Source: Pseudomonas sp. B6002 (lineage in GTDB: Bacteria; Pseudomonadota; Gammaproteobacteria; Pseudomonadales; Pseudomonadaceae). From it: DNA of 64,000 nucleotides. Where the stretch lies: the NCBI RefSeq assembly GCF_013385985.1, contig NZ_JACAOY010000004.1, positions 523,129 through 587,128 on the forward strand, written 5' to 3'. Below are positions 18,626-27,931 of the stretch, in pieces. The notes under the pieces were generated by a model. That model saw only the letters and a list, made by a program, of their open reading frames with translations, ran no database searches and had not been told where the DNA came from. The number at the start of each line of letters is the position of its first letter. Position 1 is the stretch's first letter. The position numbers were made by a program, and so were the translations under genes.

Positions 18626-19416
18626 GGCAGTGACGCCTTGAAGAGCAGCCCCAGCGAATGCCTGAGGTCGCCCAGTTGGCTCATGCGCCCGACGATGAGG
18701 TCCTGCAACAACGCAAAGTACACCAGTAAAATGCCGATACCCGCCAGGCACTTGACGGGGGGCGCCAGCGTACTCACCTGTAGCTGCTGGCTGTAAACCC
18801 CCAGCAGCGCGATACCGAACTCCAGCAACAGCAGCACCGCGATAAAAGGCGCGGCGTAGAGCATCATGTGGGTGAAGGTGTCGCCCAGCAATCCGACGAA
18901 TACGCCCATACCATTCGGTGCCGGCAGCGGAAACCATACGGTGGGCGGCCAGATCAGGTAGCTGTCCCAGATCACCTGAGTCAACGTCCCCAGTCCTAGC
19001 GTGACGATCAGAAGGAAAATCGCCAACTGCTTGAACAAGTGCCCGATCGGCGTCGCATCCGGGCCCAGTGAAGGATTAAGCTGCCCCCCCGCCAAGGCTC
19101 CACGCTGGTTATCGAGCAGCGCTCCCACCGATTCGAACATCCAGAACGGCATCGACAGCAGCACGCCCAACAGGAGACCCAGGGCCACTTCCTTGAGCAC
19201 CAGTGCACCAAGCATCAAAGCGGAGTATTCCTCGACCGCCAATACGGCATGAATACCCGGCGCAGGCATCAACGCCATGACCATCACGATGGTGTGCCGG
19301 AGCATGCCGCGTATGTGTTGAAAGCAGAACGCTGCCACCAAAATGGCACAGGGGTAGATGCGCGCCATGCCGATCACCAGGCTGGGCAGGTACTCAAGAT
19401 AAAGCAGCACAGGCAA
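18622..19416 (-). CDS. hrcT: T3SS export apparatus protein HrcT
   Basis: 264 residues, SctT/FliR family, a polytopic inner-membrane part of the export gate complex with R and S. About six hydrophobic helices are visible. Starts with TTG at 19416, four bases after the hrcS stop, so translation is probably coupled. Its end overlaps the hrcU GTG. Confidence 0.94.
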   Translation of the reverse strand: MPVLLYLEYLPSLVIGMARIYPCAILVAAFCFQHIRGMLRHTIVMVMALMPAPGIHAVLAVEEYSALMLGALVLKEVALGLLLGVLLSMPFWMFESVGALLDNQRGALAGGQLNPSLGPDATPIGHLFKQLAIFLLIVTLGLGTLTQVIWDSYLIWPPTVWFPLPAPNGMGVFVGLLGDTFTHMMLYAAPFIAVLLLLEFGIALLGVYSQQLQVSTLAPPVKCLAGIGILLVYFALLQDLIVGRMSQLGDLRHSLGLLFKASLP

Positions 19417-19420
19417 CGCC

Positions 19421-19684
19421 TCAGTTCAGGGCCGAGCGGCCAATCATGTCGAAGGTCAGGTTGATCAACTGGATCAACTCGACCCCAATCCAGCGACCGG
19501 TCAGGATCAGCGTGATGCCCACGGCAACCAACTTGATGCCAAAGGGCAGCGTCTGGTCCTGTATCTGCATCAACGCCTGCACCAGGGACGTCAGTACACC
19601 CACCACCACCGCCACAATCAGCGGCGGCGCCGACAGGACGACCACCAACAGCATGCCCTGCTTGAACAACACGATCGGTTCCAT
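19421..19684 (-). CDS. hrcS: T3SS export apparatus protein HrcS
   Basis: 87 residues, the normal SctS/FliQ size, with two membrane helices (about 13-37 and 50-70) separated by the conserved polar segment ALMQIQDQTLPFGIKL. Member of the SctRST export gate. Seven bases after hrcR. Confidence 0.95.
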   Translation of the reverse strand: MEPIVLFKQGMLLVVVLSAPPLIVAVVVGVLTSLVQALMQIQDQTLPFGIKLVAVGITLILTGRWIGVELIQLINLTFDMIGRSALN

Positions 19685-19691
19685 AGGGCAC

Positions 19692-20345
19692 TCAGAGGTA
19701 GGAAAGGAACAGGCTGTCGAGCAAGCGCGACCACCCCGACACCAGCACGAACAACAGCAACTTGAGCGGCAGTGAAATGGTCATCGGCGAGACCATTTGC
19801 ATCCCCAGCGCCAGCAGCAGATTGGAGACAATCAGATCAATTACGATGAAGGGAATGTAGATCAGAAAACCGATCTCAAATCCCGCCTGCAATTGTGACA
19901 ACACAAACGCCGGCACCAACAGGATCAAGTCCTCGCGCTGCACGTCCTGCGCCATTTGTGCAGGCCACAGGCGTGCGGTGTTGTCCAGCAAGTGCGTCAA
20001 CGTGTCCGGGTCCACATTGCGCAACATGAAGGCACGCAGCGGTTTGATGGCCTCGCTTCCCGTCTGCAAAAACGTTTGCACATTGCTCATGTCCAGGGGC
20101 GAGACCTTGATGCTTTCGGCAATCTCGTAGCCCACTGGAGCCATGATAAAGAGAGTTGCCGCAAGCGCGATGCCGTTGATGGCCATGCTCGGCGGCACCT
20201 GCTGCACACCGATGGCGTTGCGGGTAATCATCAGCACAATGACAATTTTCAAGAACGATGTGCAGACGATCAACAACAGGGGCATCAACGAAAGCGCCCC
20301 CAGAAACACCGCAAGAATGAGGGGATCCAGCCCCTGGATATTCAT
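19692..20345 (-). CDS. hrcR: T3SS export apparatus protein HrcR
   Basis: 217 residues, SctR/FliP family, the pentameric core of the export gate. Hydrophobic segments lie near residues 10-35, 50-70, 155-180 and 185-210. Family signatures are [14 protein letters not shown] and [23 protein letters not shown] overlaps the hrcQ stop. Confidence 0.96.
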   Translation of the reverse strand: MNIQGLDPLILAVFLGALSLMPLLLIVCTSFLKIVIVLMITRNAIGVQQVPPSMAINGIALAATLFIMAPVGYEIAESIKVSPLDMSNVQTFLQTGSEAIKPLRAFMLRNVDPDTLTHLLDNTARLWPAQMAQDVQREDLILLVPAFVLSQLQAGFEIGFLIYIPFIVIDLIVSNLLLALGMQMVSPMTISLPLKLLLFVLVSGWSRLLDSLFLSYL

Positions 20346-20644
20346 CGACCGAACATCACACGGGACAACTGCAACCCCAGGCGCCCATCAACTTCCACCA
20401 GTTGCCCCTGAGCAATCGAGCGGTCGCCATAATAGAGACCTGCCATGCCCGGGGCGTAGCCGGCAATACCCAGCACCGCACCGGGCGCAAGGTTACGCAG
20501 CTCACCCAAGGTGAGGTTGAGCGTTCCGCAGCGTACCGTCAGAGCCATGCTCAACTCATCGAAAGGCTCGTCACCGAATACATCCACCACCGGTTCATCC
20601 TTCTCATGCCCCGAGTAGTGGGGAGCAGTAAAATTGTCGTCCAC
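20342..20644 (-). CDS. Predicted internal HrcQ C-terminal product (HrcQB-like)
   Basis: In-frame GTG at 20644, residue 238 of HrcQ, with GAGGAG (complement of 20651-20656) six bases upstream, an ideal ribosome binding site. The product would be 100 residues: an acidic linker and the whole SpoA domain. YscQ, SpaO and SsaQ are known to make such C-terminal fragments from internal starts, needed to build the C-ring, and P. syringae has a separate HrcQB. Prediction from sequence only. Confidence 0.55.
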   Translation of the reverse strand: MDDNFTAPHYSGHEKDEPVVDVFGDEPFDELSMALTVRCGTLNLTLGELRNLAPGAVLGIAGYAPGMAGLYYGDRSIAQGQLVEVDGRLGLQLSRVMFGR

Positions 20645-21355
20645 GGACGTCTCCTCGATAGCAGTAAGGGTCATGCACACCGCGCCATTGGCATCGTCAA
20701 TACACCCTCGCAAGCACCGTCTGCCGGCGCGTACATAGCCCGTCCCGCAGGCCTGAAAAAAGCGCTGTTCAAGCAACAACACATCACCGGTGCGTAGCGC
20801 TTGTGCCTGCCTTACCGGCAATTGCAAACGCCCGAGCGTCACGGCAATCGCCAACTGAAACGACGCCGTCATCGGCTCTGCAGTCGGGCGCCACGGGCCG
20901 GACGCGTGTAACGCCAGGAAGCTTTCGGCAGCAAGCCACAGGTAGCCCACGACGCGAGATGCCCCCAGGCTCACAGTGATCTGGCAGCCGAACCCGACCG
21001 GGCGATCAACCTCCAGCAGTCGCACTGTGCCCAGCAGCGTTCGTACCTGCGGGCTCAGGTGGTGCTGGAATAACGCCCAAAACCAGGGATTTGAATCGTT
21101 ACCCGCCTGGGCCAACGTGACCGGGCATTCGCCCAGCAAGCTGAGCAGCGGTCCGGCCTGCGCAAGCGCGAGCACACCACACTGGGTTTCAAGGCAGACG
21201 ACGTCGCCTCCGGTGGGCGGCCGCCCGGGTTCCAGGCGCAGCTCACCGTCTTGCCCAGCCACTTGAAAGGGCATGCACAAGCCACGGCCCAATCGACGGC
21301 GAGCAGCAACGATGTCGCTCTTAATCCAAGGCAACACCAGCGACGGCACTATCAT
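20342..21355 (-). CDS. hrcQ: T3SS C-ring protein HrcQ, single-gene form
   Basis: 337 residues from the ATG at 21355, which overlaps the hrpP stop (ATGA); an ATG five codons upstream is also possible. SctQ/YscQ/FliN family, cytoplasmic sorting platform under the export gate. The C-terminal ~70 residues form the SpoA domain ([20 protein letters not shown] and then [14 protein letters not shown]). In P. syringae this protein is split into HrcQA (~240) and HrcQB (~135); here the two are in one frame. An in-frame GTG with a strong ribosome binding site at 20644 could still give the short form. Confidence 0.93.
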   Translation of the reverse strand: MIVPSLVLPWIKSDIVAARRRLGRGLCMPFQVAGQDGELRLEPGRPPTGGDVVCLETQCGVLALAQAGPLLSLLGECPVTLAQAGNDSNPWFWALFQHHLSPQVRTLLGTVRLLEVDRPVGFGCQITVSLGASRVVGYLWLAAESFLALHASGPWRPTAEPMTASFQLAIAVTLGRLQLPVRQAQALRTGDVLLLEQRFFQACGTGYVRAGRRCLRGCIDDANGAVCMTLTAIEETSVDDNFTAPHYSGHEKDEPVVDVFGDEPFDELSMALTVRCGTLNLTLGELRNLAPGAVLGIAGYAPGMAGLYYGDRSIAQGQLVEVDGRLGLQLSRVMFGR

Positions 21356-21810
21356 GTCAACCTTATGCAAGGTAAATGCAGGCTGACCGGCAGCCCCAGC
21401 GCCGCTGCCAAGCGGCCTTCACATCGTTGCCGTACACCACTGAGCCAGCGTGCCGTTGCGTCTTGCTCAGGTTCCAGCTCAATGGCCCAGGCGCCTTGCT
21501 CACGACGCACGCTGGCGTTGATCCGCCCAAGCCTGGGCAGGTACAACACCGCCTGAAGCGGCCACTGCGCCCCCATTTGCATACGAGGGAGCAATAGGTC
21601 TGTGAGGGCGCCAATCAAGGTGGCATCGGCAATCGGTTTCGCCTTCAGCAGAGAGGGTCCCCTCCCTGCGCCATCGTCCCGGCCCGCGAACAGCTGGGCG
21701 AATAATCGCCCTTGCTCCCAAGGCACGACACCGGCGCCGATGGGCTCACGGTCCTCGCGTATTTCACGTAGCCGTGGGTACTCAGTGGGCTTATTGGAAA
21801 TCTGTTTCAC
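21352..21810 (-). CDS. hrpP: T3SS substrate-specificity protein HrpP
   Basis: 152 residues. Located between hrpO and hrcQ, as in P. syringae, where HrpP is a secreted ruler/switch protein of the SctP/YscP family that works with HrcU. The C-terminal half (about 80-150) has the predicted T3S4 globular fold with LPRLGRINASVRREQGAWAIEL. The N-terminus is polar and disordered. Somewhat shorter than P. syringae HrpP. Overlaps both neighbours by four bases. Confidence 0.78.
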   Translation of the reverse strand: MKQISNKPTEYPRLREIREDREPIGAGVVPWEQGRLFAQLFAGRDDGAGRGPSLLKAKPIADATLIGALTDLLLPRMQMGAQWPLQAVLYLPRLGRINASVRREQGAWAIELEPEQDATARWLSGVRQRCEGRLAAALGLPVSLHLPCIRLT

Positions 21811-22235
21811 GTTGGCTCCTGCGCCAGTAAAAGGGACAGCTCCTGGAGTTTTTCAACCTGCCGCAGGCACTCGGTGACCTGCTTCTGGGCGCTGCCAACG
21901 CGGGTTGCCTTTTCTTCCTGCTGGCTTTGCAACGCTTCCAGCCGGGCTTTGTCTCGACGGGTATTGGCCGACAAAACGCGCTCCTGCGCGCCCCAGGTTT
22001 TCAGGGCTTGTAAGGTCATCACCTGGCCCTGGTATTGGCTGAGCAGTTGAGCACTTTCCCGGGCCTCGTCCTGCCGGCTTTCTTCAAGCGTGCCGTTGGC
22101 CTGCTCTATATGGGCAAGCAGCGTTTGCTGGGCTCGCTTCGCCTCACGCAGACTACGTTCGGCCCGGTCTGCCCGGTGCCTGCGCAGGCGTCGAAGTGTC
22201 TCCACATCGCCTGGCAGCACGTCAGAATGGGACAT
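21807..22235 (-). CDS. hrpO: T3SS ATPase stalk protein HrpO
   Basis: 142 residues, almost entirely coiled coil (Glu, Gln, Arg, Ala and Leu heptads), as in the SctO/YscO/FliJ stalk that enters the HrcN hexamer. Its ATG lies 14 bases inside the end of hrcN. Assignment rests on composition, size and the conserved order hrcN-hrpO-hrpP. Confidence 0.82.
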   Translation of the reverse strand: MSHSDVLPGDVETLRRLRRHRADRAERSLREAKRAQQTLLAHIEQANGTLEESRQDEARESAQLLSQYQGQVMTLQALKTWGAQERVLSANTRRDKARLEALQSQQEEKATRVGSAQKQVTECLRQVEKLQELSLLLAQEPT

Positions 22236-23580
22236 GTGCGGTCAGCTCCTGAATGTGCTCCAGCGTCATCGCCATGGGCGTGGGCTCACGCAAGTCCTGG
22301 CGCAGAAAAGCATCGACCGCCTGGCGGCTGTCCACCGCCAGGTCGGTCAGGGCATCAGTGCCAGGCTGGTATTCCCCCAGCTTGAGCATCAACTCGATCT
22401 GCTGGTAAGCCGACAACAAGCGTCGCAATGCGGTGCCGGCGCGAATATCTGCCGGTGAGACAACGTTACTCAAGATTCGCGACAGGCTCGCCAGCACGTC
22501 CACTGCCGGATAGTGCCCACGCTCGGCCAACTTGCGAGACAACACGATATGACCATCCAGCAGTGAGCGAACCTCATCGGCGACCGGATCGTTCATGGAG
22601 TCCTGTTCGATCAGTACCGTGTAGATCGCCGTGATCACCCCCTCACGGGTCAACCCGGCGCGCTCCACTAAACGGGGTAACAGGCTGTAGACTGACGGCG
22701 GAAGACCACCGCGGCCCAACGGTTCACCCGCCGCCAGACCGATTTCACGCTGCGCCCTGGCGAAACGGGTCAGTGAGTCGATCAGCAGCAACACCCGCAG
22801 CCCCTTGCGTCGAAAACCTTCAGCCAGGGCCGTAGCGGTGAATGCCGCACGCGCACGCTCCATGCTTGAGCGATCGGAGGTAGCGCACACCAATACCGCT
22901 TTGGCACGCAGTTGCTCATCCAACTCATGGTCCAGAAACTCACGCAACTCACGGCCCCGTTCACCGATCAGGCCGAACACGATCACATCGCACTCAACGT
23001 TACGGGCGATTTCGGCCAGCAAGGTGGTCTTCCCGCAACCCGCCCCGGCAAACAGCCCGACACGCTGGCCTTCACCCAACGTCAACAAGCCATCGATCGA
23101 ACGGACTCCGGTGGCCAGCGCGCGGTGGATCCTCGGACGTTCAGTGGGCAACGGTGCTTCACACAGCACTGCACTCGTATCCGGCAAGTCCGTCTCGACA
23201 AAGGCACTGGCGCCCTCCCCCGTGATGGGCCGGCCGAAACCGTCCAACACCTGGCCCAGCAACGCATCGCTGACCTTTACCCGATGCGCCACACCCAGGC
23301 GTTCAACGCTGGCCCCCACCCGCACGCCTTCCAGGTTACCCAGGGCACTGAGCACCGCATCCTGCTGATCGAAGCCAATGATCTCGGCGAGCATGCAATC
23401 ACCCGGGGTTTTCTCGACCTGGCACAAGTCTCCAATACGCGCCAGGGGCAGACGGCACTGCAGCAGCATGCCATTGACGCGCTGGATGCGACCGCGCATC
23501 GTCACCGGCGCAAAAGCCGCCAGTGACTGAGCCTGGCGTTGCTGCCAGGCCTCTAGACGCGCTTGCAGTTCCAGGCTCAC
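22222..23580 (-). CDS. hrcN: T3SS ATPase HrcN
   Basis: 452 residues. SctN/FliI family, a hexameric F1-beta-like ATPase that unfolds and releases substrates from chaperones. Walker A GAGCGKTT is at 179-186; the Walker B region reads RVLLLIDSLTRFARAQREIGLAAGEP, a T3SS/flagellar signature. Overlaps hrpQ by four bases upstream and hrpO by 14 downstream. All catalytic motifs intact. Confidence 0.97.
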   Translation of the reverse strand: MSLELQARLEAWQQRQAQSLAAFAPVTMRGRIQRVNGMLLQCRLPLARIGDLCQVEKTPGDCMLAEIIGFDQQDAVLSALGNLEGVRVGASVERLGVAHRVKVSDALLGQVLDGFGRPITGEGASAFVETDLPDTSAVLCEAPLPTERPRIHRALATGVRSIDGLLTLGEGQRVGLFAGAGCGKTTLLAEIARNVECDVIVFGLIGERGRELREFLDHELDEQLRAKAVLVCATSDRSSMERARAAFTATALAEGFRRKGLRVLLLIDSLTRFARAQREIGLAAGEPLGRGGLPPSVYSLLPRLVERAGLTREGVITAIYTVLIEQDSMNDPVADEVRSLLDGHIVLSRKLAERGHYPAVDVLASLSRILSNVVSPADIRAGTALRRLLSAYQQIELMLKLGEYQPGTDALTDLAVDSRQAVDAFLRQDLREPTPMAMTLEHIQELTAHVPF

Positions 23581-24479
23581 CAGCGCACCTCATACCGCTG
23601 AGCACCGTCAAATATCACTTTGCTGTTATCGATCGACACCAGGCGCAGTCCTTCCACCTCATCGCCCACGAACAACCGGGTCCCCTCTTCCAGAACCACA
23701 TGGCCATTCGGCCCGCCGACGATCTGAACGATCTTGAATGGCAACGCGCTGTCGCGCGCACGTACACGACTGAGTACCGGTACAGCGCTTTCGAACTGTT
23801 CTCCAAAACGGCTGAGCATCCGTGCCACCAGGTCCACATCGTCTTGGGAGACATCCCCACTGAGCGTCACCTGGCCATTGATGACTTGCAGGGAAACGCG
23901 CTGGCCCAGCTCACGCTCGCCCAGCATCTTCAACAACTGCTCGCGCACTTCAAACGGCGAGGCCAGCTCACGTTTCTGGACGGCCTGCGGCATCAGGGAA
24001 GCCTGGGCCTCGGGCTCCCCTGTAGAGGCCATGCCCACCAGAATGAAGATCACCGTTATCACCAGCACCACAGTAATCAGGCGCTTTTGTTGTGGAGGGG
24101 AAATGGACGATAAATTGAGGGTTGGCGTCGGCTCAGTGGCAGGAGCTGACGCCACGGGAGCCTGGGTAGGTGCCGGCGGCCAAGGCTCATCAGCCAAGGT
24201 GACACAGAGCCGTACACACCCCACGCAAAACACAGCGTTCGGTGCCAGGCTCGCAATCTGCGCCAAAACCTGCCCATCGGCGCCTTGCAACAGCCCCGCT
24301 TCAGCCTGTACCGACCAGTTCGCTCCGACCAGCAGCAGCCGAGCATGCTGCTGGGCAACACCAGGATCATTGAGCATCAGGTCGGCATCGGCATGGGCAC
24401 CGATGCTCCACTGCTCACCGAACAGCGGCAGTGCAGCCCCTTGACACAAACCGTCCAAAACACGCAGTTCAAACATCAC
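23577..24479 (-). CDS. hrpQ: T3SS inner-membrane ring protein HrpQ (SctD)
   Basis: 300 residues. SctD/YscD family, outer of the two inner-membrane rings. The N-terminal ~95 residues form a cytoplasmic FHA-like domain (GEQWSIGAHADADLMLNDPGV), followed by a Pro/Ala linker, one membrane helix near residues 130-150 and periplasmic ring domains with the BON-like VQKRELASPFEVREQL segment. Directly follows hrcV with a 34-base gap. Confidence 0.88.
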   Translation of the reverse strand: MMFELRVLDGLCQGAALPLFGEQWSIGAHADADLMLNDPGVAQQHARLLLVGANWSVQAEAGLLQGADGQVLAQIASLAPNAVFCVGCVRLCVTLADEPWPPAPTQAPVASAPATEPTPTLNLSSISPPQQKRLITVVLVITVIFILVGMASTGEPEAQASLMPQAVQKRELASPFEVREQLLKMLGERELGQRVSLQVINGQVTLSGDVSQDDVDLVARMLSRFGEQFESAVPVLSRVRARDSALPFKIVQIVGGPNGHVVLEEGTRLFVGDEVEGLRLVSIDNSKVIFDGAQRYEVRW

Positions 24480-24513
24480 CGGCGCCTCGATCGATTAGTA
24501 AATACCCACCGGC

Positions 24514-26607
24514 TCATGCCTGTGCCCCACGCATCAAATCAACCTGAGCAAGGTCAAAACGCCCCAGTACTTTTACCTTGGAGCTGCTTCCCAGCTCCGC
24601 GAACGACAGCACCGGCACGTAGTTGAATTCTTCGAGCAGCAATGTCCGCAGCGGGCTGCGCAAGTCCTGGGCGACCAGCATCACACTTTTGAGTTTGGGC
24701 CGAACGGTAAAAGCCTGGTTGAGCAGGTTGATCAGGGCTGAGCTGTGCTCGTCGTCGAGCGCAAAGAAGACACCGGTCTGGGTCTGGCGCAGCGCGTCAC
24801 GCAACGTGCTTTCGGTTTGAGGCGAGAGCAACCAGGCATGGAGGCCATCCGCTTCACTGTACTGATGCATGATCTGCGCTTTGAGGGCGATACGCGCGTA
24901 ATCAGCCAGTGCCTCGGGTTCGCGCTCATGCTGGCCAAACTCGATCAGCGACTCCACGATCAGGCGCACGGCACGCAGTGGAACGCCTTCACTCGCCAGG
25001 CGTTGCAACACCGCCGAGAACCTCGAGAGAGGCATAATGCGCTGCAGCTCCTGAACGAGTTCCGGCTGGTTATGCTCCAGCCAACTGAGGATCGATTTGC
25101 TTTCCTGGATACCCAGGAACTGCGGCCCACTGAGCATCATGGCCTGCTTCATGCGTTGGAGTATCAGGTCCGTTGCAGTGAAGCGCTCCAACTGCGGGTC
25201 ATCGAGCAGTGGATCATCCGGCGCCAGCCAGAGCCAGCCCTGCTCGTCACGTTCCGCCAGCCCAGGCACGCCGTGTTCGGGTACGACGGTGAACGCGTTA
25301 CGGTCCACGGCCACCCGAGAAACGACCGAGGCTTTCACCATCGGCACCTCATGGACGCAAAAACGCATTTCATCATCCGCCAGCGCGGCATCGAGCTCGA
25401 CCTCGAACGGGGGTAGCGTCAGACCAATGTTGGCCACTAGCGCGTTACGGGACTGGCGGATCCCGTGAATCAGGTCCGTCACCTCGGGGGTGCCTCGCAA
25501 CACCGGCGAAAACTGCAACAGATAAGGCCGCGACGGATCGAACCCGCGCAAATCTTCGCTACCGTTCTCCTCGGGACGAACCGCCTCGGAAGCCTCGTTT
25601 GCCGGGCGCTCCTGGCGCTGACGTTGGCGTACCAGGTAATAGCCGAGCGTGCCGGTGATCAGCGAGATAAAGATGAACACTCCCGTTGGCATGCCAGGCA
25701 CGGCCGCGAACGCGAGCATGCCCACCGAGGCGATGATCCAGCTCTTGGGCTCACTGGTCATTTGCCGGGCGATTTCGGCGCCCATGTTGGTAATGCCCTT
25801 GCGCCCATCCGGCGCCACGCGGGTGATGATCATGCCCGCAGTCAGGGAAATCAGCAGCGCCGGAATCTGGGCAATCAAGCTATCACCGATGGTCAGTACC
25901 GAGTACAAGGCCATAGACTCGCCAGCGCTCAGGCCGTGCTGGAACATGCCCGTGGAGAAGCCGCCCAGCAGGTTGACCACCACAATGATCAAGCCGGCGA
26001 TGGCATCCCCTTTGACGAATTTCATAGCCCCGTCCATAGCCCCGAACAACTGGCTTTCCCGAGACAATTGCTCACGCTTGTCCCGCGCCTGAATGCCGTC
26101 GATCAGGCCGGCACGCAAGTCGCTGTCGATGGACATCTGCTTGCCGGGCATCGCATCGAGGCTGAAACGCGCCGCGACTTCCGCGACCCGCTCCGAGCCC
26201 TTGGTAATCACCAGAAAGTTGACCAGGGTGAGGATCAGAAAGATCACCATCCCTACCGCCAGATTGCCACCCACCACGAAATTGCCAAACGCTTCGACGA
26301 TATCACCCGCGTCTTGCTCCAGCAGGATCAGGCGCGTGGTCGCAATCGAAAGCGCCAGGCGAAACATGGTGGTCAACAGCAGAATCGACGGAAACGACGA
26401 GAAAGCCAGCGGCCCGGGCAGGTACAACGCCAGCACGATCAACAGGCAGGAGATGCAGATGTTGAGCGCGATCAGGATATCCACCAGCCAGGTGGGCAAC
26501 GGTACGATAAAAATGAAAACGATCGCCATGACCACCACGGCGCCCAAGACTTCGGCGCGCTGTGCGACTTTGAGCAGCACTGCATTGATGGTCGACAGCA
26601 CGGTCAC
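24514..26607 (-). CDS. hrcV: T3SS major export apparatus protein HrcV
   Basis: 697 residues. SctV/FlhA family, nonameric export gate. About eight membrane helices occupy the first ~320 residues, including the FHIPEP-family type segment AARFSLDAMPGKQMSIDSDLR. The large cytoplasmic domain (about 360-697) docks chaperone-substrate complexes. Overlaps hrpJ by four bases. Complete and normal in length. Confidence 0.97.
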   Translation of the reverse strand: MTVLSTINAVLLKVAQRAEVLGAVVVMAIVFIFIVPLPTWLVDILIALNICISCLLIVLALYLPGPLAFSSFPSILLLTTMFRLALSIATTRLILLEQDAGDIVEAFGNFVVGGNLAVGMVIFLILTLVNFLVITKGSERVAEVAARFSLDAMPGKQMSIDSDLRAGLIDGIQARDKREQLSRESQLFGAMDGAMKFVKGDAIAGLIIVVVNLLGGFSTGMFQHGLSAGESMALYSVLTIGDSLIAQIPALLISLTAGMIITRVAPDGRKGITNMGAEIARQMTSEPKSWIIASVGMLAFAAVPGMPTGVFIFISLITGTLGYYLVRQRQRQERPANEASEAVRPEENGSEDLRGFDPSRPYLLQFSPVLRGTPEVTDLIHGIRQSRNALVANIGLTLPPFEVELDAALADDEMRFCVHEVPMVKASVVSRVAVDRNAFTVVPEHGVPGLAERDEQGWLWLAPDDPLLDDPQLERFTATDLILQRMKQAMMLSGPQFLGIQESKSILSWLEHNQPELVQELQRIMPLSRFSAVLQRLASEGVPLRAVRLIVESLIEFGQHEREPEALADYARIALKAQIMHQYSEADGLHAWLLSPQTESTLRDALRQTQTGVFFALDDEHSSALINLLNQAFTVRPKLKSVMLVAQDLRSPLRTLLLEEFNYVPVLSFAELGSSSKVKVLGRFDLAQVDLMRGAQA

Positions 26608-27668
26608 GCCAGCGCCCCTGCGCCGAAACGCTGGTTCTCCAAGCGCTCGCTCTGGGTCAGTTGGTCCATGACGATCAGCAGGAGTTTCACGCTGTCCTTA
26701 CGCACGCCCTCATCTGGCCAAACAGCCAGGGGCAACTGTCGGAAAGCAGGGTAAAGACTATTGAGGACCATCAGCCTCTGCGAAGGTTGCTCGCATCGAA
26801 GCTCACTCAGCAGGTCCGGGATTTCGTTCCCACCGAGGCCGGTGCTGGTACAGGCCAACAAGCGCTTGAGCAGAGTGACGGGGTCAAACTCGTCATTCAA
26901 ACGCTGGACCAGGGCCTGGCAACTGGAAAATACGCCGCCCAATTGACTGCAACTTCCCAACCCCTTCAACAGCGAGCGCAACGCCGCCGGGGAAATCGAA
27001 GAGGCGCGGGCGGCCATGTCGTCGGCCAATGCCCCGCGCATCACATTCAAGCCGTTCAGGAACCGCTCGCCACCATATGCGTCCAGCAGCGCATGCAACA
27101 TCACGGTCAGGGATTGGCGATTGACCACGCTGTTGTAATACAACTCGCGCATCGCCTGACGCTCCTTCGGGTCATCGGTGGCAGCCAGCAACGCCACAGC
27201 AATGTTGAGGCCCGCCTGGATTTCGCCTTTGAAGCCTTTCTCCAGATCGGCGAGGATCGTCCGCGCCATTTTGGTCTCGGCGGTGTGCACCTGCGCATCC
27301 GCCTGTTCGATCACATGCTTGAGCACCACGAATGCACGCGCCGGATCCCCGTCGGTGAGGTCGATCAATTTGCCGACGCTCAATTGCTGCTTCAGCAATT
27401 CTGCCCAGATGCGTCGGGAAACAGAGGTCAGTGACGCGTTGGCCGGGTGCCCCAGCTGGTCATACAGCTGGGCAATATGCTGGACAGCCGGAATTTGCAC
27501 GCCGTTCGACCGCCTGCTCAACTCCCGCGCGGTATCCGCCAACGCCTGGCCAAAGATCGGAATCGACTCATTGCCTCCCGCAGGGGCAGACGGCGCGTGA
27601 GCATCTCGAAGACCCGGCTGATCCAGGTGCTGGATCGGTTGCACATCGTTGGAAGATTCGATTTTCAT
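26604..27668 (-). CDS. hrpJ: T3SS gatekeeper HrpJ
   Basis: 354 residues from the ATG at 27668. SctW/YopN-InvE family: controls the switch from early to late substrates and in P. syringae is itself secreted. The N-terminus is polar; the rest is helical repeats. The frame is open upstream to a GTG at 27713, but that start lies inside the hrp box, so translation from it is excluded if the box is the promoter. No strong Shine-Dalgarno precedes the ATG. First gene of the eleven-gene leftward operon. Confidence 0.88.
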   Translation of the reverse strand: MKIESSNDVQPIQHLDQPGLRDAHAPSAPAGGNESIPIFGQALADTARELSRRSNGVQIPAVQHIAQLYDQLGHPANASLTSVSRRIWAELLKQQLSVGKLIDLTDGDPARAFVVLKHVIEQADAQVHTAETKMARTILADLEKGFKGEIQAGLNIAVALLAATDDPKERQAMRELYYNSVVNRQSLTVMLHALLDAYGGERFLNGLNVMRGALADDMAARASSISPAALRSLLKGLGSCSQLGGVFSSCQALVQRLNDEFDPVTLLKRLLACTSTGLGGNEIPDLLSELRCEQPSQRLMVLNSLYPAFRQLPLAVWPDEGVRKDSVKLLLIVMDQLTQSERLENQRFGAGALA

Positions 27669-27698
27669 CGGCAGACCCGAACAGGAAGAGTGTGTCCC

Positions 27699-27727
27699 TG
27701 TGTGGCAAGCCACTGTGACCTGGTTCC
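27699..27727 (-). promoter_or_regulatory. hrp box before hrpJ
   Basis: On the minus strand GGAACC-N16-CCACACA, a perfect match to the HrpL consensus. It ends 31 bases before the hrpJ ATG. Expected to drive hrpJ through hrcU. Confidence 0.93.
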
Positions 27728-27863
27728 ATCAAAACTTGATGACCCACCACAGTTGAAAAAACTTGCATGAGCCGTACGCGCCGATTGCAACGCCTTGCAC
27801 AAATACGCGTCAATTCAAGATATATATGCATGTAAATCAATAGGTTATTCATTAATTCCGCTT

Positions 27864-27877
27864 GGCATAGCCAGTGC
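27864..27877 (+). promoter_or_regulatory. Sigma-54 promoter (-24/-12) before hrpL
   Basis: TTGGCATAGCCAGTGCA, with GG at 27864-27865 and GC at 27876-27877 separated by exactly ten bases. 54 bases before the hrpL start. In P. syringae hrpL is transcribed by sigma-54 with HrpR/HrpS, so the HrpS-like protein at 10731 is the natural activator. Confidence 0.85.
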
Positions 27878-27931
27878 AAAAGGGGTTCCCGACGAAACCA
27901 TTTCGTCAGCGTTCACCCAGAGGAATAAATC

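Noticed and set aside
18625-18937. Upstream extension of the hrcU frame by 104 codons
   Set aside because: It lies wholly inside hrcT in another frame; the GTG at 18625 overlaps the hrcT stop and gives the family N-terminus.
21469-21474. GGTTCC in hrpP as the -35 of another leftward hrp box
   Set aside because: No TNNGTGG partner at 15-16 bases.
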